Positions 51,076-61,950 of a stretch of 64,000 nt of DNA are shown piece after piece. Within the stretch, counting starts at the first letter, position 1, and every line of letters starts with the position of its first letter. Position numbers and translations under genes: made by a program. The DNA lies in contig NW_015622547.1 in assembly GCF_000835495.1 (NCBI RefSeq), positions 3,286,001 through 3,350,000 on the forward strand, written 5' to 3'. This DNA comes from Cladophialophora immunda (Eukaryota > Ascomycota > Eurotiomycetes > Chaetothyriales > Herpotrichiellaceae). The notes under the pieces are model-generated. The model was not told where the DNA came from and searched no databases. It saw nothing but the letters and a program-made list of their open reading frames with translations.

Positions 51076-51984
51076 TCAGCGGATGCCGGAATACAAGCAT
51101 TTCCGACCCCCTCGCCAGACTTCCTCGAGGATTTCCCGACGAGGGAGGAGAGTCTGGAGGTCAAACGAATGTCAGTGTCCGGAATTCGCTGGGCATCAGA
51201 ACCAGTTCGTCGCCGCCAACGGAAGAAAATGCTTACCGGGAAGACGACCACCACCTCCGTAGCCCCCTCGACTATCACCGCCAGGTAAAATCGAACTTCG
51301 AGCCCTTTGAAGGCTTCATGGATAACGATATCCTGTATCTGCGTAGTGGGGATGAATGTCGTCGTTGCGCCGGTGAAGAAGTAGCGCGACGATGTGGATG
51401 TCTGGATCCCGAGACCTTGGAGGACCAAGAGGGACTCTTCTGTGCCACGAGTTAGAGCAGTCCACGGACAGGTTCATGGCTCGTGTCAGGAAAACAAGCG
51501 ATGTTGGAATAGGAATTGCTGTTGATCCTGGATACCAAGAGCCCCCAGCACGCCCATTGAGCGAGGACACGAGATAGACGGAAGCGAGACGGCATAACGT
51601 ACCAACATAATCCCTCCTTAGGCACGCGTAGATGATACCGAGGCTCACGGGCCCCAGAATCCACCATTCGGCGTGTTCAGCAATTGCTCTGATCGTCCCG
51701 CCGGCCAGACTGAGCTTGAGCCCCAAGTCGACATACGCGTCGAGTTGTGAGTGCGGCGCGTCGATCCGTCCTTTCGTGAGGTTGACGAGAACAACGCCCA
51801 GGACGAGCAGGACCCGCAGCGCGTACTTGATAAGGGTGAAGACGGGGACACGGGGCAAGTAGGAGTGTGAGGGCGACCCTTTTACCGACCAGGCTTGCGA
51901 AGGTTGTCGCGTCGAAACGGTGAAACTGACCGTGGTCGGGCTCGGGAGGTGGATGGAAAGATACTGGCTCGGACCGGTGAACAT
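51076..51984 (-). CDS. GPI15: GPI-GlcNAc transferase subunit PIG-H (GPI15)
   Basis: Three exons (51984-51603, 51439-51237, 51153-51076) give 220 residues, near the family size. A membrane hairpin lies in the first exon (LIKYALRVLLVLGVVLVNL and WWILGPVSLGIIYACL). The PIG-H domain is split by introns: ESLLVLQGLGIQTSTSSRYF, FIPTTQIQDIVIHEAFKGLE, VVVVFP, then TLLPRREILEEVWRGGRKCL. PIG-H is a small subunit of the complex that starts GPI-anchor synthesis on the cytosolic face of the ER, adding GlcNAc to phosphatidylinositol. Both late joins keep the conserved pattern, so the model is firm although no single frame shows it. Confidence 0.92.
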
Positions 51985-52847
51985 GGCTCCATGACTACGT
52001 CCAGTGACTGATTGAGGAGGATATCTGGATGGCCTTTTTGGATGGAGGTGGTATTTGGGTTGAGCGAAAGGGGTGCAGACGCACGTACGAGGTACCTGGA
52101 GAGTGTCCGCTACAGGGAAACCGTGGGGTTCGGAGCGGAAAATCATTGCGCCGATCCTTCAACTTTCTTCCGATTTCACATGTGTATCTATCTCACTTTG
52201 CGCAACAATCCTCACCAGCAATATTTCTTCATATAACCCATCACCTCAGGGAACGTTGCCAAATCAGCTCTCAGTGCTCTCCAGAGATGCTTCGAAAGCA
52301 GTAAATGTATCCAAGGTCGGTCGTGGCTTCTAGCATGTACATGAGATACTTAAGTCCCAATCTCCAGCCGACGCTGTTACAAAGCCCTCGCATTGAAGGT
52401 GCGCGCAGACAACTCTTCCGCTCTCAGTCGCGTCGTGTAAGACCTTGATAGGTTATTGAAACTTGAGCCTTTTAGGACCTGTATCAACGCGGTCCTACAC
52501 CTTGCACTTTTCGAAGTAATCTGGCGCGAATCGGTACCGACATGTGGGAGGCATAGAGACGTCACTGTATGACTCGTTGCTGAGAAAGTGCGAGACCAGT
52601 ATGGAGCAACATCAACATCGAACGAGTTGGTCTCCGTGTCTCCCGATCCTCCGGCGTGTCTCCGCAGCGAAGGCCATGGAGTTAGGCATTTGTCAACGAA
52701 GATGATCGCTGGGAATTGATTTTCGCAGAGCCTAGTGAGCGACTTGTGAGCCGTGCATATCCAAGCGCTTCCTTTGGTCCTAGGATTAGTCCCCCGGAAG
52801 GTCCACAGGGTGTCGATTTCAAGACCACTTGACAAGCGCATCCCATG
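51985..52847. other. Intergenic, promoter of GPI15
   Basis: An 863-base spacer between the GPI15 start and the DUF6594 stop. Several short open frames exist, but none shows conserved sequence or splice support. Confidence 0.45.
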
Positions 52848-53780
52848 TCAAGTCCCATTCCCAACGAAGACAATGAGGACGGCAGCGAAGGCTGCAGTGG
52901 CCACGAAAGTCTCAATCCTCTTCGCCGGTGTGACCACCACGGTAACAATGCTGAATAGGAAGGTAAAGCCCACGATCGCACCTATTCTGGCGCCTCCACG
53001 CTGAATGAAGTACAAGGCAAGTGAGCAGAGCGAAGGTATCATCGACGATAAGACTGTGCTGCAGATATTCACGGTTAGGAGCACTAGCTTGTCCGAGTAA
53101 GAGTAGATCGGCATCTGCTGTCTTGCACCCGTGTATGCATCAGCAATACAGATGCGCTGCTTGTATTTGTGCCCGAGCAAGGAGTGGTACCACGGGAGGA
53201 ATCGAGTGTGAAGGAAGTACGTGAGAGGATCTCTATGGTCGGTGGGCATAGCTATTGAGGTGAGATCCTCTGCGTTCTCTTCATCCCAGACAGCAGCTTC
53301 GACCCCATGGAAGCAGCCATGGCCGCCTTCAAGGTCCAAGTTCCATCGGCGAAGGTGCCTGTGATGCAAAGGATCGACGGAGGGTAATTGAGAGACAGCC
53401 CGGTAGTGAAGGAGTGCGTTGTCTTTCATCTAGTTAGGAGGTGCTTAGAGATCAGCGGATGGGGACTGCGCACTATATCTCTCCAGTTTTGCGTCAAGCC
53501 GATCCCAAAGAGCCCTCAGCGTCGGGCTGGGAGGGGGATCTCCAGAAGTTTGGGCCTGGTCGAAAGCAAAACTGGGGACCCATTTCTCCGTATTTGCAGG
53601 TTTTCTTTCCAACTCCGGGTGCAAGCCCAGCCCCTGCCTGAGGTGTGCAATCTCGGCCTGCAAAACGTTGAGTTGGAGAGCCTGCAGAGGCATGAATCGC
53701 CGAAAGATGGCGAATTCGGGCAGACCGGCTTGCACCGATGACAGACGAGAATAATCGTCCATTTCAGAGATGGTGTTCAT
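52848..53780 (-). CDS. DUF6594 membrane protein
   Basis: Two exons (53780-53474 and 53422-52848, 51-base intron) give 293 residues. The N-terminus, MDDYSRLSSVQAGLPEFAIF followed by a helical segment (LQLNVLQAEIAHLRQGL), is the standard opening of fungal DUF6594 proteins. The join LERYNNALLHYR fits the family, whereas every other splice choice breaks the frame. Three close-packed membrane helices end the protein (VLLTVNICSTVLSSMIPSL, IGAIVGFTFLFSIVTVVV, TFVATAAFAAVLIVFVG). The role is unknown; members often occur near HET and STAND genes. Confidence 0.82.
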
Positions 53781-55246
53781 CGGATGTTGAGACGGCCTTG
53801 ACGACTCTTGCTACTGAGACGGCACTGTGCCCGGAAGACCTACGATGGCAACCACCGCCTGAATGGACGGTGCCGGTCGCAGTGAGGCATCTGCATGTGA
53901 ACCCCCATGCCCAAGGCCCGCAGGATGTTCCTCACGTAGTTAGCACGGACACCAGTTCGCAGGGTAGGCGAACGAGCCGTGCCGCGTATCCCGAGAACTT
54001 GCTCCTAGGTGGGACAAACAAAGCGATGGGTCAGCGGGCTGCAGCGTCAAGTTCCAATCACATTCAGCTTAGCATTTAGCAATGCCAGCTCCGGTCCAAA
54101 GGAAGCATGGCGAGCGTGGTTCTCTTCTCCAGCGCCGGTGCGTCCCAGGGAGATAAAACGGGGGGCATTTCCCAAAAGCCAGGGAAGTCTGCATGGTCGT
54201 CCTTTTGTCTTCCTTTGAAATGTTTCATTGTCTTGCCAAGGATGCCTGGGCCTGCCAATTTCGATCTGGGCGGTGTCTGTGGGACATGGGCTCTGGTATA
54301 AAGACCTCGTCCTCTCTCTCTTCCATCTGCGACAATGCATTCGGCAGAATGGGGCCTATGCTCAGGCTGACTGCGAGAACGGGCTCCTTCGGCCAAAGAT
54401 ACAAGAAGATGCGATGTCATCTGCTTTCGTAGAGGAGCTGCCAGCGGCCAGTATCCGAGTGATCGGCTTCGAGGAAGGAAGTATGAAGTCTGATTCACTT
54501 GTAATGTGTTGGATTCGTTCGGCGCCGCTCTAACAGCGCGTCGTTGCAAAGAAAGGTTGAGTGTTCCTATCCACGGCTTGTGGTGGAGGTCGCGGTCGAC
54601 TTTCGGCACTCCGCACCACGAATTTTACACGCACCAAAACTCTAACGTCCTGCAATGATCTCAAGCACGACAGAAGGCTTTACATGTTCCTGCCCATGCA
54701 CTTTACCGCGTTCTGTTGCTCTTGAACCCTTCTGACGCTTCTGCTGTGCCATTCTTTGCGAACCCTGACGCTTTCTCTCCCTTCTCCCAAGTCATATCGG
54801 CGTTCGTCGTCGAGTGCGCCACTGCATTCCCCGTTCAAGCGTTCCGCGTCCCTTGCATTGCATCGACATTCGATTTGCCCTTCATCCAACGTCCGACTCC
54901 GTTCAGATACATTAGCAACGACGCCTGTACTGCACCGCCATCACCACAAATCTTCGGCCATCCGAGCCGAAGGACCTCGTGACTCGAAGTGAGACTGCAG
55001 CCGATCTAGAGCATCCAGTCCATCTGGACGCGTCAAAACAAGGACCTGCACATCTCCATTTAAAGGCCTCGGACTTCAAGAGCAAGAGTGGCGCAGCAAA
55101 CGACATACACAGTCGAACGTAGCCACATTCCGGGGGACAAGCGGGAAGGCCAATAGCTTTCAAGCTCTGGCGTTTCTGAAGATCAAAACACTTCTGGGTT
55201 ATATAAGGTGGTCGTTGACAAGAGGCATTTCTCCCGGATCGACAAC
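53781..55246. other. Gene-poor spacer of 1.5 kb
   Basis: Open frames up to 177 residues occur (for example 54076-54609, minus), but their composition is basic and low in conserved pattern, and none joins to another exon. I see no supported gene, transposon end or repeat. Confidence 0.4.
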
Positions 55247-55762
55247 ATGACGCCAGTGGAGTCAAGACAGCAAGAAAATGTGCTGCAACGTTGTGATGCC
55301 CGGGGCAAGTATGTGGCGCATTCGGCCGCAACTGAAAGTGTATCTTCAGTTTGCTTTGGGGAGCCGAATGGGTATATGATTGATATCGTCGTCGAAACAG
55401 ACGGAGGAATCAGATACCTAGGCCGGGCTCAGCAGGACACAGGGTGTATGCCTAGCCTGATAAGCGAATCAACTGCAGTTCGGGCAGAAGCCTGGGGCCT
55501 GGCCACCATCGATCGGAGCCAACCCATAAAGGCCGGAGGACTTGTGGTGTTCGAAGGGATTGTGAAGGGAGCGGAAATCAAAGTCGAGGGTAAAGTGAGT
55601 CTGAGATTCTCTGTAGATGGTGCTCATTACTACCGACACACTTTCTTGGTGGTCCCAGACGATGATAGATTTGACATGTTGCTCGGCGCAAAACTCCTCG
55701 AGAGGGGTGCCTTGGTTCCAGCAAGGCAAGATGCCGCCAAGCCCATGGCCGGTCGTTTGTAG
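55247..55762 (+). CDS. Retropepsin-like aspartic protease-domain protein 1
   Basis: 171 residues from the ATG at 55247. The core has the two features of the retropepsin-like fold: a catalytic motif QQDTGCMPSLIS (DTG followed by a hydrophobic run) at about residue 65, and the later FDMLLGAKLLER, which matches the DxLLGxDxL block of single-domain fungal and retroelement proteases. Between them, KVEGKVSLRFSV and HTFLVVPDDDRF form the expected beta strands. It could be a free protease domain, a DNA-damage-inducible-1-like domain, or a domesticated piece of a retroelement; no reverse transcriptase lies nearby. A 5' exon cannot be excluded. Confidence 0.6.
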   Translation: MTPVESRQQENVLQRCDARGKYVAHSAATESVSSVCFGEPNGYMIDIVVETDGGIRYLGRAQQDTGCMPSLISESTAVRAEAWGLATIDRSQPIKAGGLVVFEGIVKGAEIKVEGKVSLRFSVDGAHYYRHTFLVVPDDDRFDMLLGAKLLERGALVPARQDAAKPMAGRL

Positions 55763-56334
55763 AGGTTGCACAAATAGCTTCGAATCCTAAAAGAAGGAAT
55801 CAAGTGGCCCGAGATGGCTGTGGTGGTGTGCTGAGCTGGCCGCCTGCCGCCATTAGCGATGCGGCTGATTTGAACAATGGGCTTTACAGGGGCAATTTCT
55901 GAAGGTGGCTTCCGAATATAGTGCTGCTGTGCTGTTGGGATGAGTCCGTTTGAGACAATGTCATCGAGAGCCTCTTCAACATTGTTATCGATCGCCCTCT
56001 GGACTGGCGACACGCCACAAGGTTGCCCGGGTGTAGGCGACCTGGTTGGCAATGAGTGCCGTCGTCCTCGGTCCTCTCAGCAATTGGGCCGCGACCACGA
56101 CGCTCTGGCCAATGCCTTCACCTATATGCTGAAGAATGCGAGGCAGCCTTTCGATGGCTCTCCTAATCCCTGCAGCACGAGATTGAGGGTGGTCTGCAAG
56201 TGAGGCTATGGTAAGGCAACTTTACCAGAGTCCTGAGGTTATAAATCGAACCCTTCTGTCCTCCTCGTGAGTCCTCTAAGGATCAATAGAGACACACCAA
56301 AGAGAGAAAAAGCAAAGGAGACGCTGCTCTGAGG
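55763..56334. other. Spacer between the two retropepsin-like genes
   Basis: These 572 bases hold no supported gene and probably contain the promoter of the second gene. An AGAGAGAAAAAG purine run precedes its start. Confidence 0.4.
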
Positions 56335-56898
56335 ATGGCGGACAACGCGAGATCAGACTCGAATCTATGCGAAATCGTCATAGAATGTAACAACAAACTA
56401 CCAACACAGAAGTTGGCCAAAAAGAACTGGCAAAGCGATCAACGCTGTGAAATCACCGAGGCATGCGTCCAAGATCTCGGTTTCTCCATTGTTGACATGA
56501 ACGGGGAGAAGAGGAAGTCCTTGCGGCTTCGTTGGGCCCCGAAAACTTCGGCGAAAAGTCTGGAAGATGAGTTCTTCATAGTTTCCGAAGGTGACCACGA
56601 GATATTCTTGGGCCAGGAAGCCTGCGACAAGTGGTATTACGCCAGCAACCCCGGAATCTATCCCTGCTTCATGAAGAAAGGTGCGTTAGACTTCAAATCT
56701 GCTCCTAGTTCATTCATACTTGGGGGGATGGAAACACGCTGACTGTCTTTAGTGCCGAGGGAAATCGTGGCGAAGAAGGAAGAGGAGAATAAGGCGCGAC
56801 AGGCACAAGAGATAGCTGCAGAGAAGGCGAAATGGATCGAAGGTTTTCAGCGAGAGCGACCGAGTCCGTCAATCGAAACCCCTGGGCCACACCTCTGA
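56335..56898 (+). CDS. Retropepsin-like protein 2, catalytic motif absent
   Basis: Two exons (56335-56680 and 56753-56898) give 163 residues. The segment EDEFFIVSEGDHEIFLGQEA lines up with the second half of the retropepsin fold in the gene 570 bases upstream (HTFLVVPDDDRFDMLLGAKL). The DTG motif has no counterpart: the matching place reads LGFSIVDMNGEKRKSLRL. The second exon adds a charged helix (KKEEENKARQAQEIAAEKAKW). It looks like a divergent, probably inactive relative of its neighbour, perhaps from tandem duplication. Expression and function are unknown. Confidence 0.5.
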
Positions 56899-59268
56899 TA
56901 GACACTGCATCAGCCCGAAGACATCCGGAACTCAAACCCGCCCAGGATGGCAGCGCTGAAGGGCTGATGATGATTCTGACTGGTATTTGGTGCAAAGATC
57001 TGTGGCCCTAGAGGGCCTGGGCTAATGTGCTTCTGCCTATGATTGTTGATTTTCAGTAGCAAGATATTTTCTTGCCCCATTCGTGTGGGCAGCTAATACG
57101 GGGAGTCGAAAATCTATGCCTCCTTAGACTCTGTGTGTGTGTGACCCTCCAAAAGCCACGTCTCTAGCCAATCTCGTGAGGCGCCCAATAGCCTGTCTCA
57201 TCATGCAGTCTGCTCCAGATCGACGATTGACAGCTCGCTTCGGGTGAAACATATGCTGTCAGTGGCACGTATCACGAGAAGAGAAAGAATGGTTCAATGA
57301 GCATCCTTCGAAGAGCCTCATCTTTGTCAAGGGTCAAACAAATAAAGCTGGTGTTCAATGCGAACTACTGCACAAGGCTACGTATTTACTGGTCAGTTGA
57401 CCCGCTCAAGCTCTATCAGACGCACTGTTCACTAGCTCCTGAAGGTGCTCGAAGACGAAAGGCTGAGCCCTCATGCCATGCTGGCCGTTCCCTTGCCTTT
57501 GCACAACTCGGGTTTTGCAACTCTACGGTACCACTGGGGATACAGCATCACTCATCTCCAGATGGAACATGCTCGTCAGAAATCAACTCGTGTACATCCA
57601 CCGTATATATATGCGCATGTTATCTCTGTAGCCGCTGCGTAGTTGACTGCCTCTGACGACGCCGCCTAAATTCACTCCAGAACATCCATGATGCGCACCA
57701 AACAGGAGCCAAGATGATGACGGTTGTCATGTCCGGTCGCTTCCAACTCTTTGATGATTTGAGGATGGTCTTTTTCTGCACCGTTCAGGCAAAATTGACG
57801 CCGGTGGACATCTCTGCTGGTTTCTCGTTTTTGGAGTACACCAATCCAAATTTGTCACCGACCTCCACGGTGCAGACATTGGTGCCGCCGCCAACTGCGA
57901 TCAGAGGAGTGCATGTTTGACCTTCTTCTTCTGATCCTTAGGCAACCGCATATCTGTCTCTGGTTCAACCTTTTCGCAGGTGGATCAGGTGGCACTTGTT
58001 GCTCTTCATTCATCCATCTTTGGAAGCAGGAAGGTGGTTGATTTCTTTCCTTGTGCTCATGTAACAAGCCTCTGGGAGGCTCGTCCTGAACCAGAAAAAA
58101 GGGTGGCAACGTGAATCGTCATTTGTATGATCTCACACTCATCCTTGTCGATTTCTCTTTTGTTTTAAATCACCTAACGAACCCTTGTATGCACCCGGGC
58201 AAGTGCTTCATCCCTGCGCAAGTGAGGAGATGAGGATGTCGTTTGCGGATCTTTCACGATCCGTGTGGGAAAGCAGGTAGAGATTGCTCGGGGCCATCGT
58301 GGCTAACCGCAGCTGCTGGGATTCCGCGGATCTCTTTGGCAGTTATCATCAATCTTTGGAATAATGGCCAATTATACTCTTTTCCTCGTCGGTCCCAAGA
58401 GGGCCATGCTCTGCAGAAGTTTATTCTCTGGGCGACGAGGCCAATCAACGGCCCGTTGAATGTCGTCGCAGAGATTGGGACAGAAAGCCGACGTCCTTGA
58501 CGCCCAAAAAATATTGAAGGAAAAAGATGGGAATATGAGTTGAACGAGGGCAAAGACGGTGAGTGCGTGAGGAACTTCCTCCTAGGAAATACAGCGCAAC
58601 CGATGCGAGCAATCCCTTAACAGTGCCTCGGCCCTCGTTGACCAAACACGGCGTCAGCTCCGATCAAAAGATGGACCCAGAGTGAGGTTCCTATCGCCGT
58701 CAAATGCGGCAGCGTGCCCAGTCCGCGACCATGCCTGAAGCAGCTAGCCGCCTAACCCGGGAGCCAACCCACGGCTCTTCTGCAAGTTGACGACAACTCT
58801 CCACAACCCTCCACAACGACAATATGGAGTCAGCAAAGCCATGTCACCGCCTCCTTCTGTGATCCACACCGCTTCGTAGACCTGGCAGTCGGGAATTGGC
58901 ATCTGTAGTACTTGCCGTTAGGGAGACCCCATCCCTAAGCAACGATGGAGAAACTACTTGACTACGCCTCAGGTTGAGCCCTTCTGTACACGAAGAGCTA
59001 ACTGAATCCTTAAGTGCCATTCCAGGTTATAATGGAATTAAAGTGAGTCGAGAGCAAAGATATCAGTTAGCCACCACCTCCACTGTCGGTCGTTATCAGC
59101 TCGCTCGATGCATTCCTGCTTGCAATGTGCTCAAACCGACTTTCGACCTATCTAAGAAGATTGACTGACTTAACCTAAGACGCTCGTAGACGAGGTTTGC
59201 TATACGAACAAGCAACCCTGGCCCTGCCAATCATGCCTCTTTTCTTTCCTGCAATATCTACAAACTGC
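56899..59268. other. Gene-free stretch of 2.4 kb
   Basis: No gene is supported on either strand. On the minus strand, 57930-57650 reads as plausible protein (GGGTNVCTVEVGDKFGLVYS, then a hydrophobic LAPVWCASWMFW) except for one in-frame TGA, and could be a decayed gene end. The rest shows only short frames. Confidence 0.4.
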
Positions 59269-60373
59269 TTATTTGGATGCGGCAGGCGCGGTTGGCACCA
59301 GCCGGGCAATGTCTGCAATCGTGTCCTTCATCGACGACCAGCCGTCGCGGAACTGCGACTCAGGGCCGAACACCTTTTGGGCCTTGCTGGTATCGAACGT
59401 GGTGAGAGGGGGAGAATCGCTCTTTTCTCGAGTGGTTGGCGCAGGCACACGCCCGCGAAGCTCCGGGAACTCCTCCCTTATCCTGCCTGCCAATTCATTC
59501 GCGTCCAAGACACCAGGACCCTTGATCAAATACCGCTCGTTTCCAGGGACATTTTGGATATCCACCGCCGACCGAACATGCAAAGCAGCCACATCTTGGA
59601 CGTCCCTGAGGATGAAATTAGTATTGCCCGGAGGCGAGGATACTCGGATCGTGTTGGGGCACTCACATCCAAGGATTGAACACGAAACTCAGCTGGGGAG
59701 TGTCGACGAAGCAGCTGTATGCGTTGGACATCCCACCAAGTGCTTGTTTGTTGGGTTTGAAGCCGGGGTTGATACTCTTGCCGATGACAGATGGGATCAG
59801 AAGGACGACGAGGTCAAAACCAGGCTTCTCCCTTTTCATCCAAGCCCATGCTTGCCTCTCCGCATTCGTCTTGGAGTAGGCATAGGCATTAGGTAAGTTC
59901 ACCACGCCCTGCTCATGTGTGATGGGGCTCCAATTCTCCTCCGTGACCACAGCGTCTTGAAACAAACCATGTGGAAGTTCCACTACTGACACGATAGTAC
60001 CTGATATGACGAAACGCTTGACCTTCTGCGACTTCTTGGCTGAACGGAGGAGGTTTTCGTCGATCAGCCATGTTGCCTTGATCATGGTGTTCTCGAAATC
60101 GGAGGTTGTTAGAGGTGTCGCAACATGGATGATGGCGTCAGCCCTCGAGGCTGGTTCGTCAAAAACACCAGGAACGGTCAAGTCGGGCACCTCGACAAGT
60201 TCGAGCGACTCGTTGGCGAGGTGAGAGCCGTACTTCTCGTCAAAATGCTTCTGGAACTTCGCGAGCGATCGAATCACGGCAATAACCTTGTGGTCCTGCT
60301 TCAACAGTTGTTCGAGCACCCACGCCCCAATGCTGCCAGTGCCGCCCGTCAGAAGGATTGTCTTTTGCTCCAT
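59269..60373 (-). CDS. NAD(P)-dependent epimerase/reductase (extended SDR, DFR-like)
   Basis: Two exons (60373-59667 and 59605-59269) give 347 residues. The start is the ATG giving MEQKTILLTGGTGSIGAWV, which carries the Rossmann TGGTGxxG dinucleotide motif. The catalytic YxxxK is in AYAYSKTNAE, with an upstream Ser in VISGTIVS. Layout and length fit the extended short-chain dehydrogenases related to dihydroflavonol reductase and methylglyoxal/aldehyde reductases. The second exon (DVQDVAALHV, ERYLIKGPGVLDANEL) has the usual substrate-domain pattern. It would reduce a carbonyl with NADPH in the cytosol; the substrate is unknown. The intron (61 bases, GTGAGT) is well placed. Confidence 0.88.
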
Positions 60374-61950
60374 GTCGTCTGGTGGATAAGTCTTTTCCTG
60401 TTCAGTGGTGTACCGAGGCTGAAGTTTGCTAGTTTCCAATGGGGTTTGTCTTCAGAGGATGCTGGGGGACACTAGACTTATATATCACTCTCTGGCTATA
60501 TTCAAGTCCGAAAGTGACTGAATACGCAGACGAGTTCCAGAAAGCGGGAAACGCTTCCTTCGCATGAATTTCTTTGAATTACAAATCTCCGACTCGTCAG
60601 TCTTGATTTCCAAGCATGTTGCAACTATTCTCTTCGACTGGATCTGAGTTTGTACCCGAAAATATAGCCGGAGTGACTACGTGGATGTATGTATCTGCGA
60701 CGTTTGTGCCTATCAGGAGGGGCAGTGGACCGGACGGCGAGCGCATCCTTTCTCGACGTATAACGTCAAAATCTGCTGCCTGACCAGTCGCGCAGCAAGA
60801 TGGGGCATCAGCGCTGTACCTAGGACGTGTTGTTTCGATTCGCCTCCTTCACTCTTCCCATTGCGGCAGAAGCATCGTGGACAGCGGAAAACCCGGGAGT
60901 TCAAGAAAGTCTGTTCCCACCAGATCCTACGGACTTGGAGAAGAGACCACAGGCTATTTCGGGCTCGTAGACAGCATGTTTCTCTCCTTGATTAGTATTG
61001 CGCCCAAAGGCGTTGCCATCCTGGACGAGGCAACAATAACAACCTCCCAGTGCCAAGATTTGCTCCTTCCGGATTTGGGCACCAAAGTGGAGCCGGCGCA
61101 AGCATTGGGGACGGTCTCCACGCAATGAGACAGTGTTCACTTGGAACAAAGGCTTTGTGAATCAGTCAGTTGAGCCGTGCATATTCACTTGTCGAGTCCG
61201 CGAGCGAGTTTACTTGATCGCGAGTTCTAGGTTTACCCAGGGGCAACTTTGAGCCGCAATCACCGAAAAACAGCGAGGCATTTATTAATTCTTCTTAGTT
61301 TCTCCCATATATTAGTTTCAGAAAGCAGCCCCCTCTCTTCTCTCTCATTTATTTGGTGCCATTCGAAACCCCGCAGATATCTGAAACGTACACCACCCAT
61401 ACCTTCCTCAGTGCCGCTACAATGGCTGAGCCACAGACGTCCATTTCCCCCAAATTCCTGAGTTCTCGTGACAGGCGCGACAGGATTCTTAGGCATATGG
61501 ACGGAGGCCGCTTGGATTAAGTATTTGTATAAAAGCAAAACCTAGAGATTAAGTGATCTGCCTGCGCGCGCACGTGTGAGTTGATGCGGAAGTCTTTATG
61601 ACGTTCGGTGTGGTTAGAAAGATCAAAATTGACTAGATTTAACAGTCATAGCCGTCGGTGTGAAAGACATTACCCTACTCCATGTCGCAACTACAAATGG
61701 GTAACAAGTCAGTTGGAGAGAGGGACTTTGTGCCTCTTACATCGCCGAGGCTTTCGTGCGCGAGGCAATGCTCGGACGGAAATGCGTTGTGCAACACGAA
61801 ACGATTTCCGACACATGGGTTTCAGCCACGTCAACGAGCCCTATGAGCATGGGCTATTATGCAGTTGTCTAGACGACATGATGTGGGAATAATGGTAGAA
61901 GATCAGGCTCAGAAGGGCATTAGGTCCTAGCCATGCCGAACGATAGTCAC
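60374..61950. other. Gene-free stretch of 1.6 kb
   Basis: This holds the promoter of the reductase and the 3' flank of the FAD enzyme. No supported gene, repeat or RNA is seen. Confidence 0.45.

Noticed and set aside
49988..51100. Long minus-strand open frame of 370 codons opposite PUS3
   Set aside because: It is a frame shadow of the pseudouridine synthase: it shows no conserved motif, and the plus strand carries the full family pattern.
53781..54613. Minus-strand gene of 177 codons (54076-54609)
   Set aside because: Composition is basic and irregular, no splice partner or motif is seen, and overlapping frames of similar length exist on the other strand.
55770..55790. tRNA B-box-like TTCGAATCC
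   Set aside because: There is no matching A box, no cloverleaf arms at the right spacing and no T-run terminator.
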